Assembly: GCA_029548445.1 (NCBI GenBank)
Contig: JAKPNJ010000326.1
Span: 1-49,677 of the forward strand
Source of the DNA: Bacillota bacterium
Lineage (GTDB): Bacteria; Bacillota; Clostridia; Saccharofermentanales; UBA5734
Direction of reading: 5' to 3'
DNA: 49,677 nt
The translations under genes were made by a program, and so were the position numbers. Below are positions 24,424 to 33,262 of the stretch, in pieces. The notes beneath the pieces are model-generated. The model was not told where the DNA came from. It saw only the letters and a list, made by a program, of their open reading frames with translations, and searched no databases. Within the stretch, counting starts at the first letter, position 1; every line of letters starts with the position of its first letter.

Positions 24424-25923
24424 CTAGAACCGGTAGTAGATGAAGGGGTTGTAGGTGGAGGCGGACATGGCCAGGACGCAGAGGGCCAGCAGCACGAAGG
24501 CGAGGCCGTAGGCCAGGGGCCCGGCTGCCGCCGACAGTCGGGGGACGCGCCGGAGTCGCGCCTGCAGGACCCGGGTCACGGGGGTGGCGGCCACCAGGGC
24601 GACGAAGAACACGAGGACGACGCCGGGAGTCAGGAGTTCCGTCCGCAGGGCCTGTGCGGCAGGGTTCGAGGCGAAGCCCGCGAACAGGCTGCGGATCATG
24701 CCCCACCCCTGGCCCAGGGTTTCGGCCCGGAACAGGACGAAGCCGCAGACCACCACCAGCAGCGTATAGAGATGGCGCAGGATTCGCAGGGGGAAGCGGT
24801 CGGTCCGGATGATCCGGTAGGTTTCCAGCATCAGGAAGGCCCCGTGGTAGAGGCCCCAAACCACGAAGGTCCAGCTGGCGCCGTGCCACAGGCCGGTCAG
24901 CAGGAAGACCAGGACCCGGTTGAGGCCGGTCCGGAGCAGGCCCTTGCGGTTGCCGCCCAGGGGAATGTACAGGTACTCCTTGAACCAGGTGGACAGGGAG
25001 ACGTGCCAGCGACGCCAGAAGTCCTGGAGGCTCGTGGCCGTATAGGGATGGAGGAAGTTCTCCTTGAACGTAAAGCCGAACATGTGGCCCAGGCCGATGG
25101 CCATGTCAGAGTAGCCGGAGAAGTCGAAGTAGATCTGGATCGCGTAGGCCAGGGCCCCGATCCAGGCGATGGAGATGTCCAGGTTTCCGGGATCCAGGGC
25201 GAAGGCCCGGTCGGCCACCAGCCCCATGGTATTGGCCACCAGCAGCTTCTTCGACAGCCCCAGGATGAAGCGTTGGATCCCCGCGGCGGTTTCCGGCAGG
25301 GTCATCTTCCGGTTCTCGATCTGGTCCGCTACGTCGTGGTACTTGACGATGGGCCCGGCGATGAGCTGCGGGAAGAAGGAAATGTAGAGCAGCAGGTGGG
25401 AGAACCGCTTCTGGACCAGCGTCTCCCGGCGGTAGACGTCGATGACGTAGGACATGGCCTGGAAGGTAAAGAAGGAGATGCCGATGGGAAGCGGGATGCC
25501 GGGCAGGGGAATGGACAGGCCGAACAGCCCGTTCAGGCTGCCCAGCAGGAAGTCCGTATACTTGTAGACCACCAGCAGGCCGATATTGGCCACAACTATC
25601 AGGATCATGGGCCAGTGCTGCCGGTTGCGCCGGCCGCCGGTGGCCTCGCCGGCCATGCCGCCCGCCTCGCCGGCCATGCCGCCTGCCTCGCCGACAGGTG
25701 CGGCCGGAACCGGATCCCGGACCCGGTCGATCCATCGCGCAAAGGCGTAGTTCGCCAGGGCCGAGGCGATCATGACCAGCACGAAAACCGGCTCGCCCCA
25801 TCCGTAGAACAGGAGGCTTGCGACCATCAGCAGGGGATTCCGGAGGCGCTTGGGCGCCACCAGGTTCAGGAGATAGACGACGGGAAGGAAAAGGAAGAGG
25901 AAGGTGGGCGAACTGAAGACCAT
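24424..25923 (-). CDS. MBOAT family O-acyltransferase (AlgI/DltB-like)
   Basis: This 499-residue polytopic membrane protein starts MVFSSPTFLFLFLPVVYLLNL. Family marks are PIGISFFTFQAMSYVIDVYR (147-166), FPQLIAGPIVKY (184-195), YFDFSGYSDMAIG (265-277), FWRRWHVSLSTWFKEYLYIP (302-321) and the catalytic-His motif TGLWHGASW (His347). It would carry acetyl groups across the membrane for O-acetylation of a cell-surface polysaccharide. Residues 78-97 are a Gly/Ala/Met insert, GEAGGMAGEAGGMAGEATGG, in a cytoplasmic or loop segment. It stands between the lipoprotein gene and the AlgJ-like gene. Confidence 0.93.
   Translation of the reverse strand: MVFSSPTFLFLFLPVVYLLNLVAPKRLRNPLLMVASLLFYGWGEPVFVLVMIASALANYAFARWIDRVRDPVPAAPVGEAGGMAGEAGGMAGEATGGRRNRQHWPMILIVVANIGLLVVYKYTDFLLGSLNGLFGLSIPLPGIPLPIGISFFTFQAMSYVIDVYRRETLVQKRFSHLLLYISFFPQLIAGPIVKYHDVADQIENRKMTLPETAAGIQRFILGLSKKLLVANTMGLVADRAFALDPGNLDISIAWIGALAYAIQIYFDFSGYSDMAIGLGHMFGFTFKENFLHPYTATSLQDFWRRWHVSLSTWFKEYLYIPLGGNRKGLLRTGLNRVLVFLLTGLWHGASWTFVVWGLYHGAFLMLETYRIIRTDRFPLRILRHLYTLLVVVCGFVLFRAETLGQGWGMIRSLFAGFASNPAAQALRTELLTPGVVLVFFVALVAATPVTRVLQARLRRVPRLSAAAGPLAYGLAFVLLALCVLAMSASTYNPFIYYRF
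25643..25694. repeat. 21-bp tandem repeat inside the MBOAT gene
   Basis: Two nearly identical 21-bp units (25643-25663 and 25664-25684) plus a partial third encode the 7-residue repeat GEAGGMA in frame. Copy number can change without shifting the frame. Confidence 0.8.
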
Positions 25924-25956
25924 GGACGACCCCCCGGCTGCCGCTGCGCTGCGCCG

Positions 25957-26640
25957 TCAGCCGCCGGAGCCGGCGCCCTGGGCGTTGCTGCCGCTGTACC
26001 AGCTGATGGCGACCACCATGTCGTCCTCCAGGACGAAGGTCAGGCTGGGCTCGGCCAGGTTTTCCGGATCGCCGCTCAGGTTGTAGAGGAGGTCATACTC
26101 CGAGGTGCTGTCGCCGTAGGCCGCCATCACGGCCTCCCGGGAATCGCCCACCCGGAGGCCCCGGGCGGTGGCGTATCGACTGTCGGTCAGGTAGACGCCG
26201 TCCAGGAGGTCGGTGTCGCCCTGGGGGATGGTGTAGACCTGCAGGTGCCCGTAATCGAAGGTTCGGTCGAAGCCTTCGTAGACACAGCTGGGGGCCTCGC
26301 TCATCTCATAGCCGTCGCCCAGGGCCTGGAGAAGCGGCGCTGCGTCCGACAGGAGGGCGAAGGACCGGTCATCCAGGACGAAGGCCAGGTCCGCCTCGGT
26401 CAGGGAACCGCCGGGGGTCGGGGTGGATTCGGCGGGCGTGGCGGACGGGTCGGCCGGATTGGTGGGGGCCGCGGTGGCAGAGGGGTCCGCCGCCGTTGTC
26501 AGGGTCGGCCCGGCGCCGGTGGGGGAGGCTGTGGGGGTCGCAGCCGGGCTGCACCCGGACAGGATAATGGCCAGGGCCATGGCCGTGCACAGGACGAGGG
26601 CCGGGACGAGGGCGATCGTCGGATCGGGCTTCTTGTTCAC
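25957..26640 (-). CDS. Lipoprotein of unknown function with DUF4309-like motif
   Basis: The protein has 227 residues. I chose the GTG at 26640 (GGAGG 8 bp upstream), which yields VNKKPDPTIALVPALVLCT... with the lipobox IILSGC (Cys30). A Thr/Ala/Pro linker follows to about residue 75. The folded part (LTEADLAFVLDDRSFALLSDAAPLL...) contains LTDSRYATARGLRVGDSREAVMAAYG (split), a pattern shared by DUF4309-like Firmicutes lipoproteins in which a conserved T-x-R-G-(I/L)-x-V-G-D precedes a Y-G. Its role is not known. It leads the MBOAT/AlgJ operon, and ATACCA at about 26714 on the opposite strand marks a possible -10 (TATGAT on the minus strand). Confidence 0.75.
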   Translation of the reverse strand: MNKKPDPTIALVPALVLCTAMALAIILSGCSPAATPTASPTGAGPTLTTAADPSATAAPTNPADPSATPAESTPTPGGSLTEADLAFVLDDRSFALLSDAAPLLQALGDGYEMSEAPSCVYEGFDRTFDYGHLQVYTIPQGDTDLLDGVYLTDSRYATARGLRVGDSREAVMAAYGDSTSEYDLLYNLSGDPENLAEPSLTFVLEDDMVVAISWYSGSNAQGAGSGG

Positions 26641-26895
26641 GAGGAAAACCTCCGGAGGCGGTCCGATTGGGAAGGGATCAAGGGGACAGCCGGCTTGGCT
26701 GCATTCCATGAAATCATACCACTTCGGAGGCAAGGAATGAACAGGGGCCTTGTCCGGGAATGTCATGTCATGCGATCACTTCGCACGTCAGTCATTCCCC
26801 TGCACAGGACAGACCCGCAGACGAGAAGGACAAACAGTAAATGCCTGCACAAAAATGTAAGGAATGACAGGGATCGCTGTTCAATCCCGCATCCG

Positions 26896-28167
26896 TTATC
26901 GCCGATTCAACAGGACCTCCTGTTCATACAGGCGGATCGCATCAAGCATCCCGATTCCAACCGGGACGCCGGTATCCAAACACAGTGAATCCCAGACAGC
27001 CTGAACAGGCAGGTTCGCAAATTCCTCCATCAGGGCAAGCCTTCCCGTATAATCCCCTTGCGATTCTGCCTTCTCAAGAAGGTCGGAGGGCTCCAGCAGC
27101 GCCCTTAAAAGGGCTCTCCCGGCTGCCCTGAGTCCGATGGCCCATGCCGCCACTCGGTTGATACTGGCGTCGAAATAGTCCAGACCCATGGCCACCTGGT
27201 CAAAGAACCGGCCTCTCTTGAGTTCCAGCATGAGATTCGACAGGTCATCTCCCTGGATCAGGACATGATCGCTGTCCCACCTGATCCCTCGGCTGATGTG
27301 CAGGAGAATGTCCTCGACCAATAGGGCAACGGACGAGATCTTGTCGACAACGCTTTCCGTCGGATGGTAATGGCCGGTATCCATGCAGATCCCCACACCT
27401 TTCCTGGATGATGCATAGGCCAGGTAGAACTCGTGGGATCCAACCGTAAAACTCTCCAGACCAATCCCAAAGAGCTTGCCTTCAAGGACATCGACCATAT
27501 AGGTTCGATCATGGGACGATTCCAGAATCCGGTCCAGCGAATCGATCAGGTGCTCCCGGTACAGACGGCGATTGGCCGGCATGTCCTTCATCCCGTCCGG
27601 AATCCAGATATTGTTGACGCATCTGTTGCCGAGCTCCCTGCCAATGTCACGAGATATTTCCCGGGCCCCGATCCCGGCCTTCACCCAGTAATCCCGTACA
27701 TCCTTCCGGCGGGAGGACAGCGAGAACCCATCCACCATCATCGGATGGGTAAAGAAGGATGCATTGAAATCCAGCCCAAGACCCTTCATCCGAGCCCAGT
27801 CGATCCATTTGCGGAAATCTTCCGTGACAAGCTCATTTCGGGGGGTGGGACGCCGTGGTTCAGCATAGATGCTGTGCAAATTGACCCGGTGCCTGCATGG
27901 GGACAGTCCGAACGCCATGTCGATGTCGCTGCGAAGCTCATCCCCGTTCCTGGCCGCTCCGGGGTAGTTGCCTGTCACCAGGTTCTGGTTCGCCACATCC
28001 CCTACATTTTCGAAACCCCTGACGTCATCTCCCTGCCAACAGTGCAATGAGATTGGAATATTGCGGAACTCCACGAGAACCTTGTCGACGTCGACGCCAT
28101 AGGACAAGTACGTCTCTCTCGCTGACTCAAAATCCCTGTGAATTTTCTCCGTACTTATGGAAACCAT
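26896..28167 (-). CDS. rhaA: L-rhamnose isomerase
   Basis: This 423-residue cytoplasmic enzyme converts L-rhamnose to L-rhamnulose. Start ATG 28167 has GGAGGTGTGATT upstream; the longer open frame is not needed. Family marks: LHCWQGDDV (41-49), NLHSIYAE (96-103), LDFNASFFTHP (132-142), NNIWIPDGMKDMP (185-197), GLESFTVGSHEFYLAYA (236-252, Glu238 metal ligand) and CMDTGHYHPTE (261-271, Asp263 and His266/His268). No rhamnulokinase or aldolase gene is in the window, so the pathway must be completed elsewhere. It is divergent from the importer operon and has its own copy of the shared promoter element. Confidence 0.95.
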   Translation of the reverse strand: MVSISTEKIHRDFESARETYLSYGVDVDKVLVEFRNIPISLHCWQGDDVRGFENVGDVANQNLVTGNYPGAARNGDELRSDIDMAFGLSPCRHRVNLHSIYAEPRRPTPRNELVTEDFRKWIDWARMKGLGLDFNASFFTHPMMVDGFSLSSRRKDVRDYWVKAGIGAREISRDIGRELGNRCVNNIWIPDGMKDMPANRRLYREHLIDSLDRILESSHDRTYMVDVLEGKLFGIGLESFTVGSHEFYLAYASSRKGVGICMDTGHYHPTESVVDKISSVALLVEDILLHISRGIRWDSDHVLIQGDDLSNLMLELKRGRFFDQVAMGLDYFDASINRVAAWAIGLRAAGRALLRALLEPSDLLEKAESQGDYTGRLALMEEFANLPVQAVWDSLCLDTGVPVGIGMLDAIRLYEQEVLLNRR

Positions 28168-28234
28168 AATCACACCTCCTGGAGCATCAGGCATACAGGC
28201 CTGAATCATCCGATACGACTGAGAACATGAATTA

Positions 28235-28299
28235 ATGGTATCAGCTGGCACGACCCGGCATCCATGTAATTTCCTAACCTTGATTTGCAGGATACTCAC
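28235..28299 (-). promoter_or_regulatory. Shared regulatory promoter element, copy facing rhaA
   Basis: Read on the minus strand: a degenerate first half (GTGAG from 28299), TGCA (28289-28286), GTTAG (28278-28274), exactly 4 bp, TTACATGGA (28269-28261), a -35-like TGGATG (28264-28259), an 18-bp spacer and TACCAT (28240-28235). The first half is 21 rather than 22 bp from the second. Confidence 0.65.
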
Positions 28300-28350
28300 C
28301 TTTCCTGTCCATATTCGAATGGCCTCGCGGAGAAGCAAGCCGACGGAACT

Positions 28351-28415
28351 GTTAGGATTGTGCAGGAATGGAGTTAGTGTCGTATATGGCACGAGGCAGG
28401 ACCAGGATGTAGAAT
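28351..28415 (+). promoter_or_regulatory. Shared regulatory promoter element, copy facing the first importer operon
   Basis: GTTAG (28351-28355), TGCA (28361-28364), GTTAG (28373-28377), 4 bp, GTATATGGCAC with -35-like TGGCAC (28387-28392), 17 bp, TAGAAT (28410-28415). The weak -35 and the two direct GTTAG repeats just upstream suggest an activator-dependent promoter. Confidence 0.75.
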
Positions 28416-28556
28416 CCAATTGTAGATGGTCCCTGGCAGCATCGGATTGGGAGCGGGATGTCTGCCTTGTTGCCGAATGATGGGGGATCGGTGTTTTCCG
28501 GTCAATGGCACGACGGGATTGCAGCCGTTCGTTTGAATGGGGAATCGGGTGGAGAT

Positions 28557-31382
28557 ATGGATCTGCGGGCCTCACGATGTATCGCCAGTTTGCTGCTGAT
28601 CGGAATCTTGATCGGATGCAGTCCCAATCTTCTGGAAGCAGTCTCCTACGGGGAGTATCTGGCGTTATATGGTGACGAGGATTTCTCGGAACAGGACATT
28701 CTTCTGGATGCTGACGATCTCGGAAATCACTCGAGTGATGTGACGCGAACATCGGAGTATTCCGGACGACCCTGTCTTGTAACCGGGCAGACCGGATTTG
28801 TCGAATACGAGTTCATCGTCCGGGAAGCCGGATTCTTCAACCTGGAAATCGAGTACCATCCAGTTCCGGGCCGCGGCATGCCAATGGTTCGGTCACTCAA
28901 AATCGACGGTGAAATCCCTTATGACGAAGTAAGGGAAATTCGATTTTCCAGGATTTGGGCAGACAAGACTCCCATTTCCCGGGATCGCTGGGGCAACGAC
29001 CTGCGGCCCGACCTGGTCGAGGCACCCGAATGGACCACCAGGACGATTCGTGACGAGATGGGATATTTCAAGGAGCCACTGAAGTTTTTTTTGTCAGAGG
29101 GTCACCATTCGATCCGGCTTGACTCGATCAGCGAGCCATTGGCCATCAGCACTCTGAGGTTTCGACGGTGTCCCGTGATCGTTTCCTATGAGGAAGCATT
29201 CTCCCGCTTCCGGGCATCCGGACTGGAAGATACGTCCGGATTCATTTGCAGGATTCAGGGTGAGAAATCAAAGAACCGTTCCGATCCGTCGATTTATCCG
29301 CTTTCCGATCGAATCTCCGCCGCGACAGATCCCAATGATCCGTCCGCCATTCGCCTGAACACGATGGGTGGCGAGAAGTGGCAGGTAGCCGGGCAATGGA
29401 TCAGTTGGGAGGTTGATGTCCCCGAAAAGGGCCTATACACAATCGGGATACGGGCACGACAGAATGCCATTAACGGCGCATTTTCCATGCGACGGCTATC
29501 CATCAACGGACAGGTTCCCTTTCAGGAAGCGGAGAACATTCGTTTCTCATACAATTCCGATTGGGATCTGTATGTATTGCAGGACAACGGACAACGAATG
29601 CGATTTCCCCTGGAGAAGGGAAAGAACGAGATCCGCATGGAAGTGACATTGGGCAGTCTCGCCGACTTGCTGGAAGAGGTCCAGCGCTCCATTGGAGCTC
29701 TGAATGAAGCATTTCGCAAGATCCTGATGATCACGGGACCCATTCCCGATCCCCTTCGGGATTACCAGCTGCACAGGCAGATTCCGGAGGTCATCACGAA
29801 ATTGGGATCCGAGGCTGAAAGAATCGGCAGAATCCGTGACACCTATATCACCATAACAGGCCAGAAAGGTCAGCAGGCCCAGACACTCGAGCGGATTTAT
29901 GAACAGGTCACCCGCATGGCGGAAAATCCGAATACAATTCCGGAAAGTTTCAACAATTTTCGAAACCAGATCTCGGAGTTGGGTACCTGGCTGTTGGTGT
30001 CAAGATACCAGCCCCTTGAGATAGACTACCTGGTCATTGCGTCTCCGGATCAGGCGATGCCGGATGCCAGGCCTGGCTTGCTGCCGCAGTTCATCTTTCT
30101 CGTACGACAATTCATTTCTTCCTTTCTTACGGATTACTCCAGGATCGGTGATCCCACGGAAGGCGTTTCCAGGATCGAAGTGTGGCTGAATGGATTGACC
30201 AATGGCCGTGACCAGGCCCAGGTCCTTCTGCGCATGGCCAATGATACATTTTACAAACAACGGAACATCAGCGTCGATTTGCGATTGACACCCATCCAGT
30301 CCCTGCTGCCCGCACTGATGGCCAAGCAGGGACCTGACGTCATCCTGACGCTCAGTGCATCGGAGCCGGTCAATTACGCCATCCGGAACGGGGTCGTCAA
30401 CCTGGCGGGATTCGAGGATTTCGAATCAGTCAGCCGGCGGTTCATGCCCAGTGCCCTGGCGCCGTTCGCATTCGATGGCGGAGTGTATGCATTGCCTGAG
30501 GCGCAGACATTTTTCATGCTCTTCCATCGGAACGATATCCTGGACGAGCTTGGCCAGGAGGTTCCCCAGACATGGGATGACGTTGTCTCCCTGATCCCGG
30601 TCCTTCAGAAAAGGAACCTGACCTTCGGATTGCCACAAGCCATGGGACCCTATGTCGGCATCGGGTATTATACGTTCGCCATGTTCCTGTACCAGAATGA
30701 CGGCGAACTCTATCAGGTCGGGAATGCCCGCTCCAACCTGGATTCATTGAGTGCCATCAGGGCCTTCACACAGTGGACACGATTTTATACGGATTATCAT
30801 CTCCCGATCCAATATGATTTCCTCAACCGCTTTCGATCGGGCGAAATACCAGTGGGAATTGCAGATTATAGCCTTTTCAATTACCTGAAGGTTTTTGCCC
30901 CGGATATCCAGGGCCTATGGGGAATGTCGCCTGTACCTGGGATCCTGGAAGCGGACGGTTCCCTCAACCGCTCGGTTCCCGGCAATACAACCGGGGCGGT
31001 CATCGTCAGGTCCACGCCGGACCTGGAGGATTCATGGGAATTCCTGAAGTGGTGGACCAGCACCGATGTTCAGTCCAGGTTCGGAATCGAGCTGGAGATC
31101 ATATTGGGACCGTCTGGCCGATACTCACCTGCAAATGTCGAGGCTCTTCGAAACATCCCATGGACGCGCAGTGAACTCGCTCTGATCGAAGAACAGCTTG
31201 CACAGGTCTTTGGGGTGCCGGAAGTGCCCGGCAGCTACATGACTCCTCGGCTTGTCGATTTCGCGCTGCGGGACGTGCTGAATCGCGGATTGGATCCGGA
31301 TGAGTCCCTGAAGGAAGCCACAGATGCCATCAATAACGAGATCCGCAACAAGTACGCTGAGTTCGGGCATGGGCAGGAGTAG
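28557..31382 (+). CDS. Very large extracellular solute-binding lipoprotein with N-terminal beta-sandwich domains
   Basis: The protein has 941 residues. ATG 28557 (GGGTGGAG upstream) gives the lipoprotein signal ending ILIGC (Cys21). Residues about 75-230 and 300-400 each look like a carbohydrate-binding-type beta-sandwich: FVEYEFIVREAGFFNLEIEY and WISWEVDVPEKGLYTIGIRA are equivalent strands, each followed by an S/R-x-K/S-I-D/N-G-(E/Q)-(I/V)-P segment (SLKIDGEIPYDE, LSINGQVPFQE). A helical stretch (about 400-530) leads to an ABC solute-binding domain (about 565-900), with VWLNGLTNGRDQAQVL, GPDVILTLS, PQTWDDVVSLIPVL and STPDLEDSWEFLKWW. The ordinary family length is 400-550, so this is a fusion form. 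It would deliver oligosaccharides to the two permeases downstream. Confidence 0.88.
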   Translation: MDLRASRCIASLLLIGILIGCSPNLLEAVSYGEYLALYGDEDFSEQDILLDADDLGNHSSDVTRTSEYSGRPCLVTGQTGFVEYEFIVREAGFFNLEIEYHPVPGRGMPMVRSLKIDGEIPYDEVREIRFSRIWADKTPISRDRWGNDLRPDLVEAPEWTTRTIRDEMGYFKEPLKFFLSEGHHSIRLDSISEPLAISTLRFRRCPVIVSYEEAFSRFRASGLEDTSGFICRIQGEKSKNRSDPSIYPLSDRISAATDPNDPSAIRLNTMGGEKWQVAGQWISWEVDVPEKGLYTIGIRARQNAINGAFSMRRLSINGQVPFQEAENIRFSYNSDWDLYVLQDNGQRMRFPLEKGKNEIRMEVTLGSLADLLEEVQRSIGALNEAFRKILMITGPIPDPLRDYQLHRQIPEVITKLGSEAERIGRIRDTYITITGQKGQQAQTLERIYEQVTRMAENPNTIPESFNNFRNQISELGTWLLVSRYQPLEIDYLVIASPDQAMPDARPGLLPQFIFLVRQFISSFLTDYSRIGDPTEGVSRIEVWLNGLTNGRDQAQVLLRMANDTFYKQRNISVDLRLTPIQSLLPALMAKQGPDVILTLSASEPVNYAIRNGVVNLAGFEDFESVSRRFMPSALAPFAFDGGVYALPEAQTFFMLFHRNDILDELGQEVPQTWDDVVSLIPVLQKRNLTFGLPQAMGPYVGIGYYTFAMFLYQNDGELYQVGNARSNLDSLSAIRAFTQWTRFYTDYHLPIQYDFLNRFRSGEIPVGIADYSLFNYLKVFAPDIQGLWGMSPVPGILEADGSLNRSVPGNTTGAVIVRSTPDLEDSWEFLKWWTSTDVQSRFGIELEIILGPSGRYSPANVEALRNIPWTRSELALIEEQLAQVFGVPEVPGSYMTPRLVDFALRDVLNRGLDPDESLKEATDAINNEIRNKYAEFGHGQE

Positions 31383-31396
31383 GACGGAGGGACAGC

Positions 31397-32353
31397 GTGC
31401 CGAGGTTGAATGATCCGCGATATCTTTCGGGCCCCAATCGCCAAGCCGGCCGACAAACCAGACTTCGGCGGCTTGCGGACACCATCAGGGCCAATCGGTC
31501 ATCGTATCTTTTTATGGCACCATTCTCGGTGGTTTTCATCATATTTACCGTCTTGCCCGTCCTGATGGCGATCTTCTACAGCTTCTCCTACTTCAACCTT
31601 CTGGAGGCGCCCCGATTCATCGGATGGACCAATTACAGGCGGTTGTTGCTGGAAGACGATGTCTTCATCCTTGCCTTGACCAATACAGCCTTGATCGCTG
31701 TTGTACTGGGCCCTGCAGGGTACTTGCTCAGCTTCATGTTCGCATGGTTCATCAATGAGCTTCCACCGAAGATTCGGGCATTCCTGACTCTTCTGTTCTA
31801 TGCCCCTTCCCTGGCCAATATCTATATCATCTGGCAGCTTTTTTTCAGCAGCGATGCATATGGGATCATCAACTCCTACCTGATCAGCCTGGGGGCAATC
31901 TTTGAACCGATCCGATGGCTCCATGACGCTCGAACATTAATGCCGGTGGTCATCATCGTCCTGCTGTGGGCCAGTCTCAGCACCAGCTTCCTGGCATTTA
32001 TCGCGGGTCTGCAAACCATCGATCCGGCATTGTTTGAAGCCGGTGCGGTGGACGGCGTGCGGAACCGCTGGCAGGAACTGTGGTTCATCACGCTGCCCAC
32101 CCTTCGTCCCCAGCTGATGTTCAGCGCCATTATGAGCATTACCGCTTCCTTTGCAGTCGGAGACACGATCACACGCCTGGTGGGATTCCCGAGTCCCAGC
32201 TATGCAGTGCATACAATTATGCATCACCTCCAGGACTACGGTTATATCCGGTTCGATATGGGCTATGCGTGCGCCATCGCGACAATCCTGTTCCTCCTCA
32301 TGGTTTCGGTCAATGAGGTGGTCCAGATGTTCCTGAGGAGAATCGGAAAATGA
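31397..32353 (+). CDS. Sugar ABC transporter permease (LplB/MalF-like)
   Basis: This 318-residue protein has six predicted membrane helices beginning SSYLFMAPFSVVFIIFTVLPVLMAIFYSF region at about residues 35-60. The EAA loop, EAGAVDGVRNRWQELWFITLPTLRP (split: EAGAVDGVRNRW, ITLPTLRP), contacts the ATPase. It starts 14 bp after the binding protein and overlaps the next permease gene by 4 bp. It would form the heterodimeric channel with that protein. Confidence 0.94.
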   Translation: MPRLNDPRYLSGPNRQAGRQTRLRRLADTIRANRSSYLFMAPFSVVFIIFTVLPVLMAIFYSFSYFNLLEAPRFIGWTNYRRLLLEDDVFILALTNTALIAVVLGPAGYLLSFMFAWFINELPPKIRAFLTLLFYAPSLANIYIIWQLFFSSDAYGIINSYLISLGAIFEPIRWLHDARTLMPVVIIVLLWASLSTSFLAFIAGLQTIDPALFEAGAVDGVRNRWQELWFITLPTLRPQLMFSAIMSITASFAVGDTITRLVGFPSPSYAVHTIMHHLQDYGYIRFDMGYACAIATILFLLMVSVNEVVQMFLRRIGK

Positions 32354-33249
32354 GTCGGAAAGGAATCGGCTTTTCACAGCTTCCGGGACTTCAGTTCCCG
32401 GCCAGGCGGAGAATCAACCGTTCCAGGGCTGGCAATATGCTAGTCATCTTATTCCTTCTGTTCTGCGGAACCTTCACTGCACTGCCCATGTGGTTCGCCC
32501 TGATCACCGCATTGAAGCCCCTGAATGAACTATGGCTCTATCCGCCGAACCTGCTCTTCGTCCGGCAGCCGTCCCTGCGCAATTATGCCGACCTGTTCCT
32601 GCTGATGTCGGAATCCTGGGTTCCATTCACACGCTATGTCTTCAACTCGATCTTCATTACTGTGGCAGGTACCGCCGGGAATGTCATTTTCTCTTCGATG
32701 TGTGCATATCCATTGGCCAAGAAGCGCTTCCCCGGATCAAGGATTTATTTCCGCATCATCGTTTTTTCTCTTATGTTCACCCAGACCGTCACATCCTTGC
32801 CTGCCTACCAAATTATGTCCGGACTAGGATGGATTGATACCTATTTTGCATTACTCGTTCCCGCATTTGCCATGCCCCTTGGATTGTATCTCATGCGTCA
32901 GTTCATGCTGTCCATTCCGGACTCGATCCTGGAATCCGGGCGGATTGATGGAGCGGGTGAATGGAAGCTTTTTTGGATCCTCCTGATGCCGCAGGTCAAG
33001 CCGGCTTGGCTGACGGTGATCATATTCTCGATGCAGGGCCTGTGGAACATGGCATCCAGCAACTATATATATCGGGAAGAACTGAAGACGTTGCCATATG
33101 CCCTGGGACAGATCGTGACGGCTGGATTTGCCAGGGCCGGAGTTGGAGCAGCCGCCACAGTCCTGGTCATGATCGTCCCAATCTCCGTATTCATTTTCGC
33201 GCAGAGCAATGTGGTGGTTACGATGGCCAGTTCCGGGATCAAGGAGTAG
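32350..33249 (+). CDS. Carbohydrate ABC transporter permease (LplC/MalG-like)
   Basis: This 299-residue protein has six helices; first helix about 27-50, FCGTFTALPMWFALITALKP. The EAA loop ESGRIDGAGEWKLFWILLMP lies at about residue 196. It is the second channel subunit, with the start overlapping the stop of the first. No ATP-binding subunit gene follows; the next gene is an NHL-repeat protein. Confidence 0.94.
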   Translation: MSRKGIGFSQLPGLQFPARRRINRSRAGNMLVILFLLFCGTFTALPMWFALITALKPLNELWLYPPNLLFVRQPSLRNYADLFLLMSESWVPFTRYVFNSIFITVAGTAGNVIFSSMCAYPLAKKRFPGSRIYFRIIVFSLMFTQTVTSLPAYQIMSGLGWIDTYFALLVPAFAMPLGLYLMRQFMLSIPDSILESGRIDGAGEWKLFWILLMPQVKPAWLTVIIFSMQGLWNMASSNYIYREELKTLPYALGQIVTAGFARAGVGAAATVLVMIVPISVFIFAQSNVVVTMASSGIKE

Positions 33250-33262
33250 GAAGGAGGAACTC

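Larger units (their letters stand above)
28168..28556. other. Divergent regulatory region between rhaA and the importer operon
   Basis: This 389-bp non-coding spacer holds two oppositely oriented copies of the four-copy promoter element described below (28235-28299 toward rhaA and 28351-28415 toward the importer). The leader of the importer operon is about 135 nt. No small gene is convincing here. Confidence 0.75.

Noticed and set aside
26791-26868. Inverted 8-mers GTCATTCC and GGAATGAC at the composition boundary, as island ends or a rhaA terminator
   Set aside because: Arms are short, 62 bp apart and without U run or target-site duplication; chance is likely.
24217-26988. Plus-strand open frame of 923 codons across the AlgJ, MBOAT and lipoprotein genes
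   Set aside because: It crosses three well-supported opposite genes and is low-complexity Gly/Gln/Asp-rich; a codon-bias shadow.
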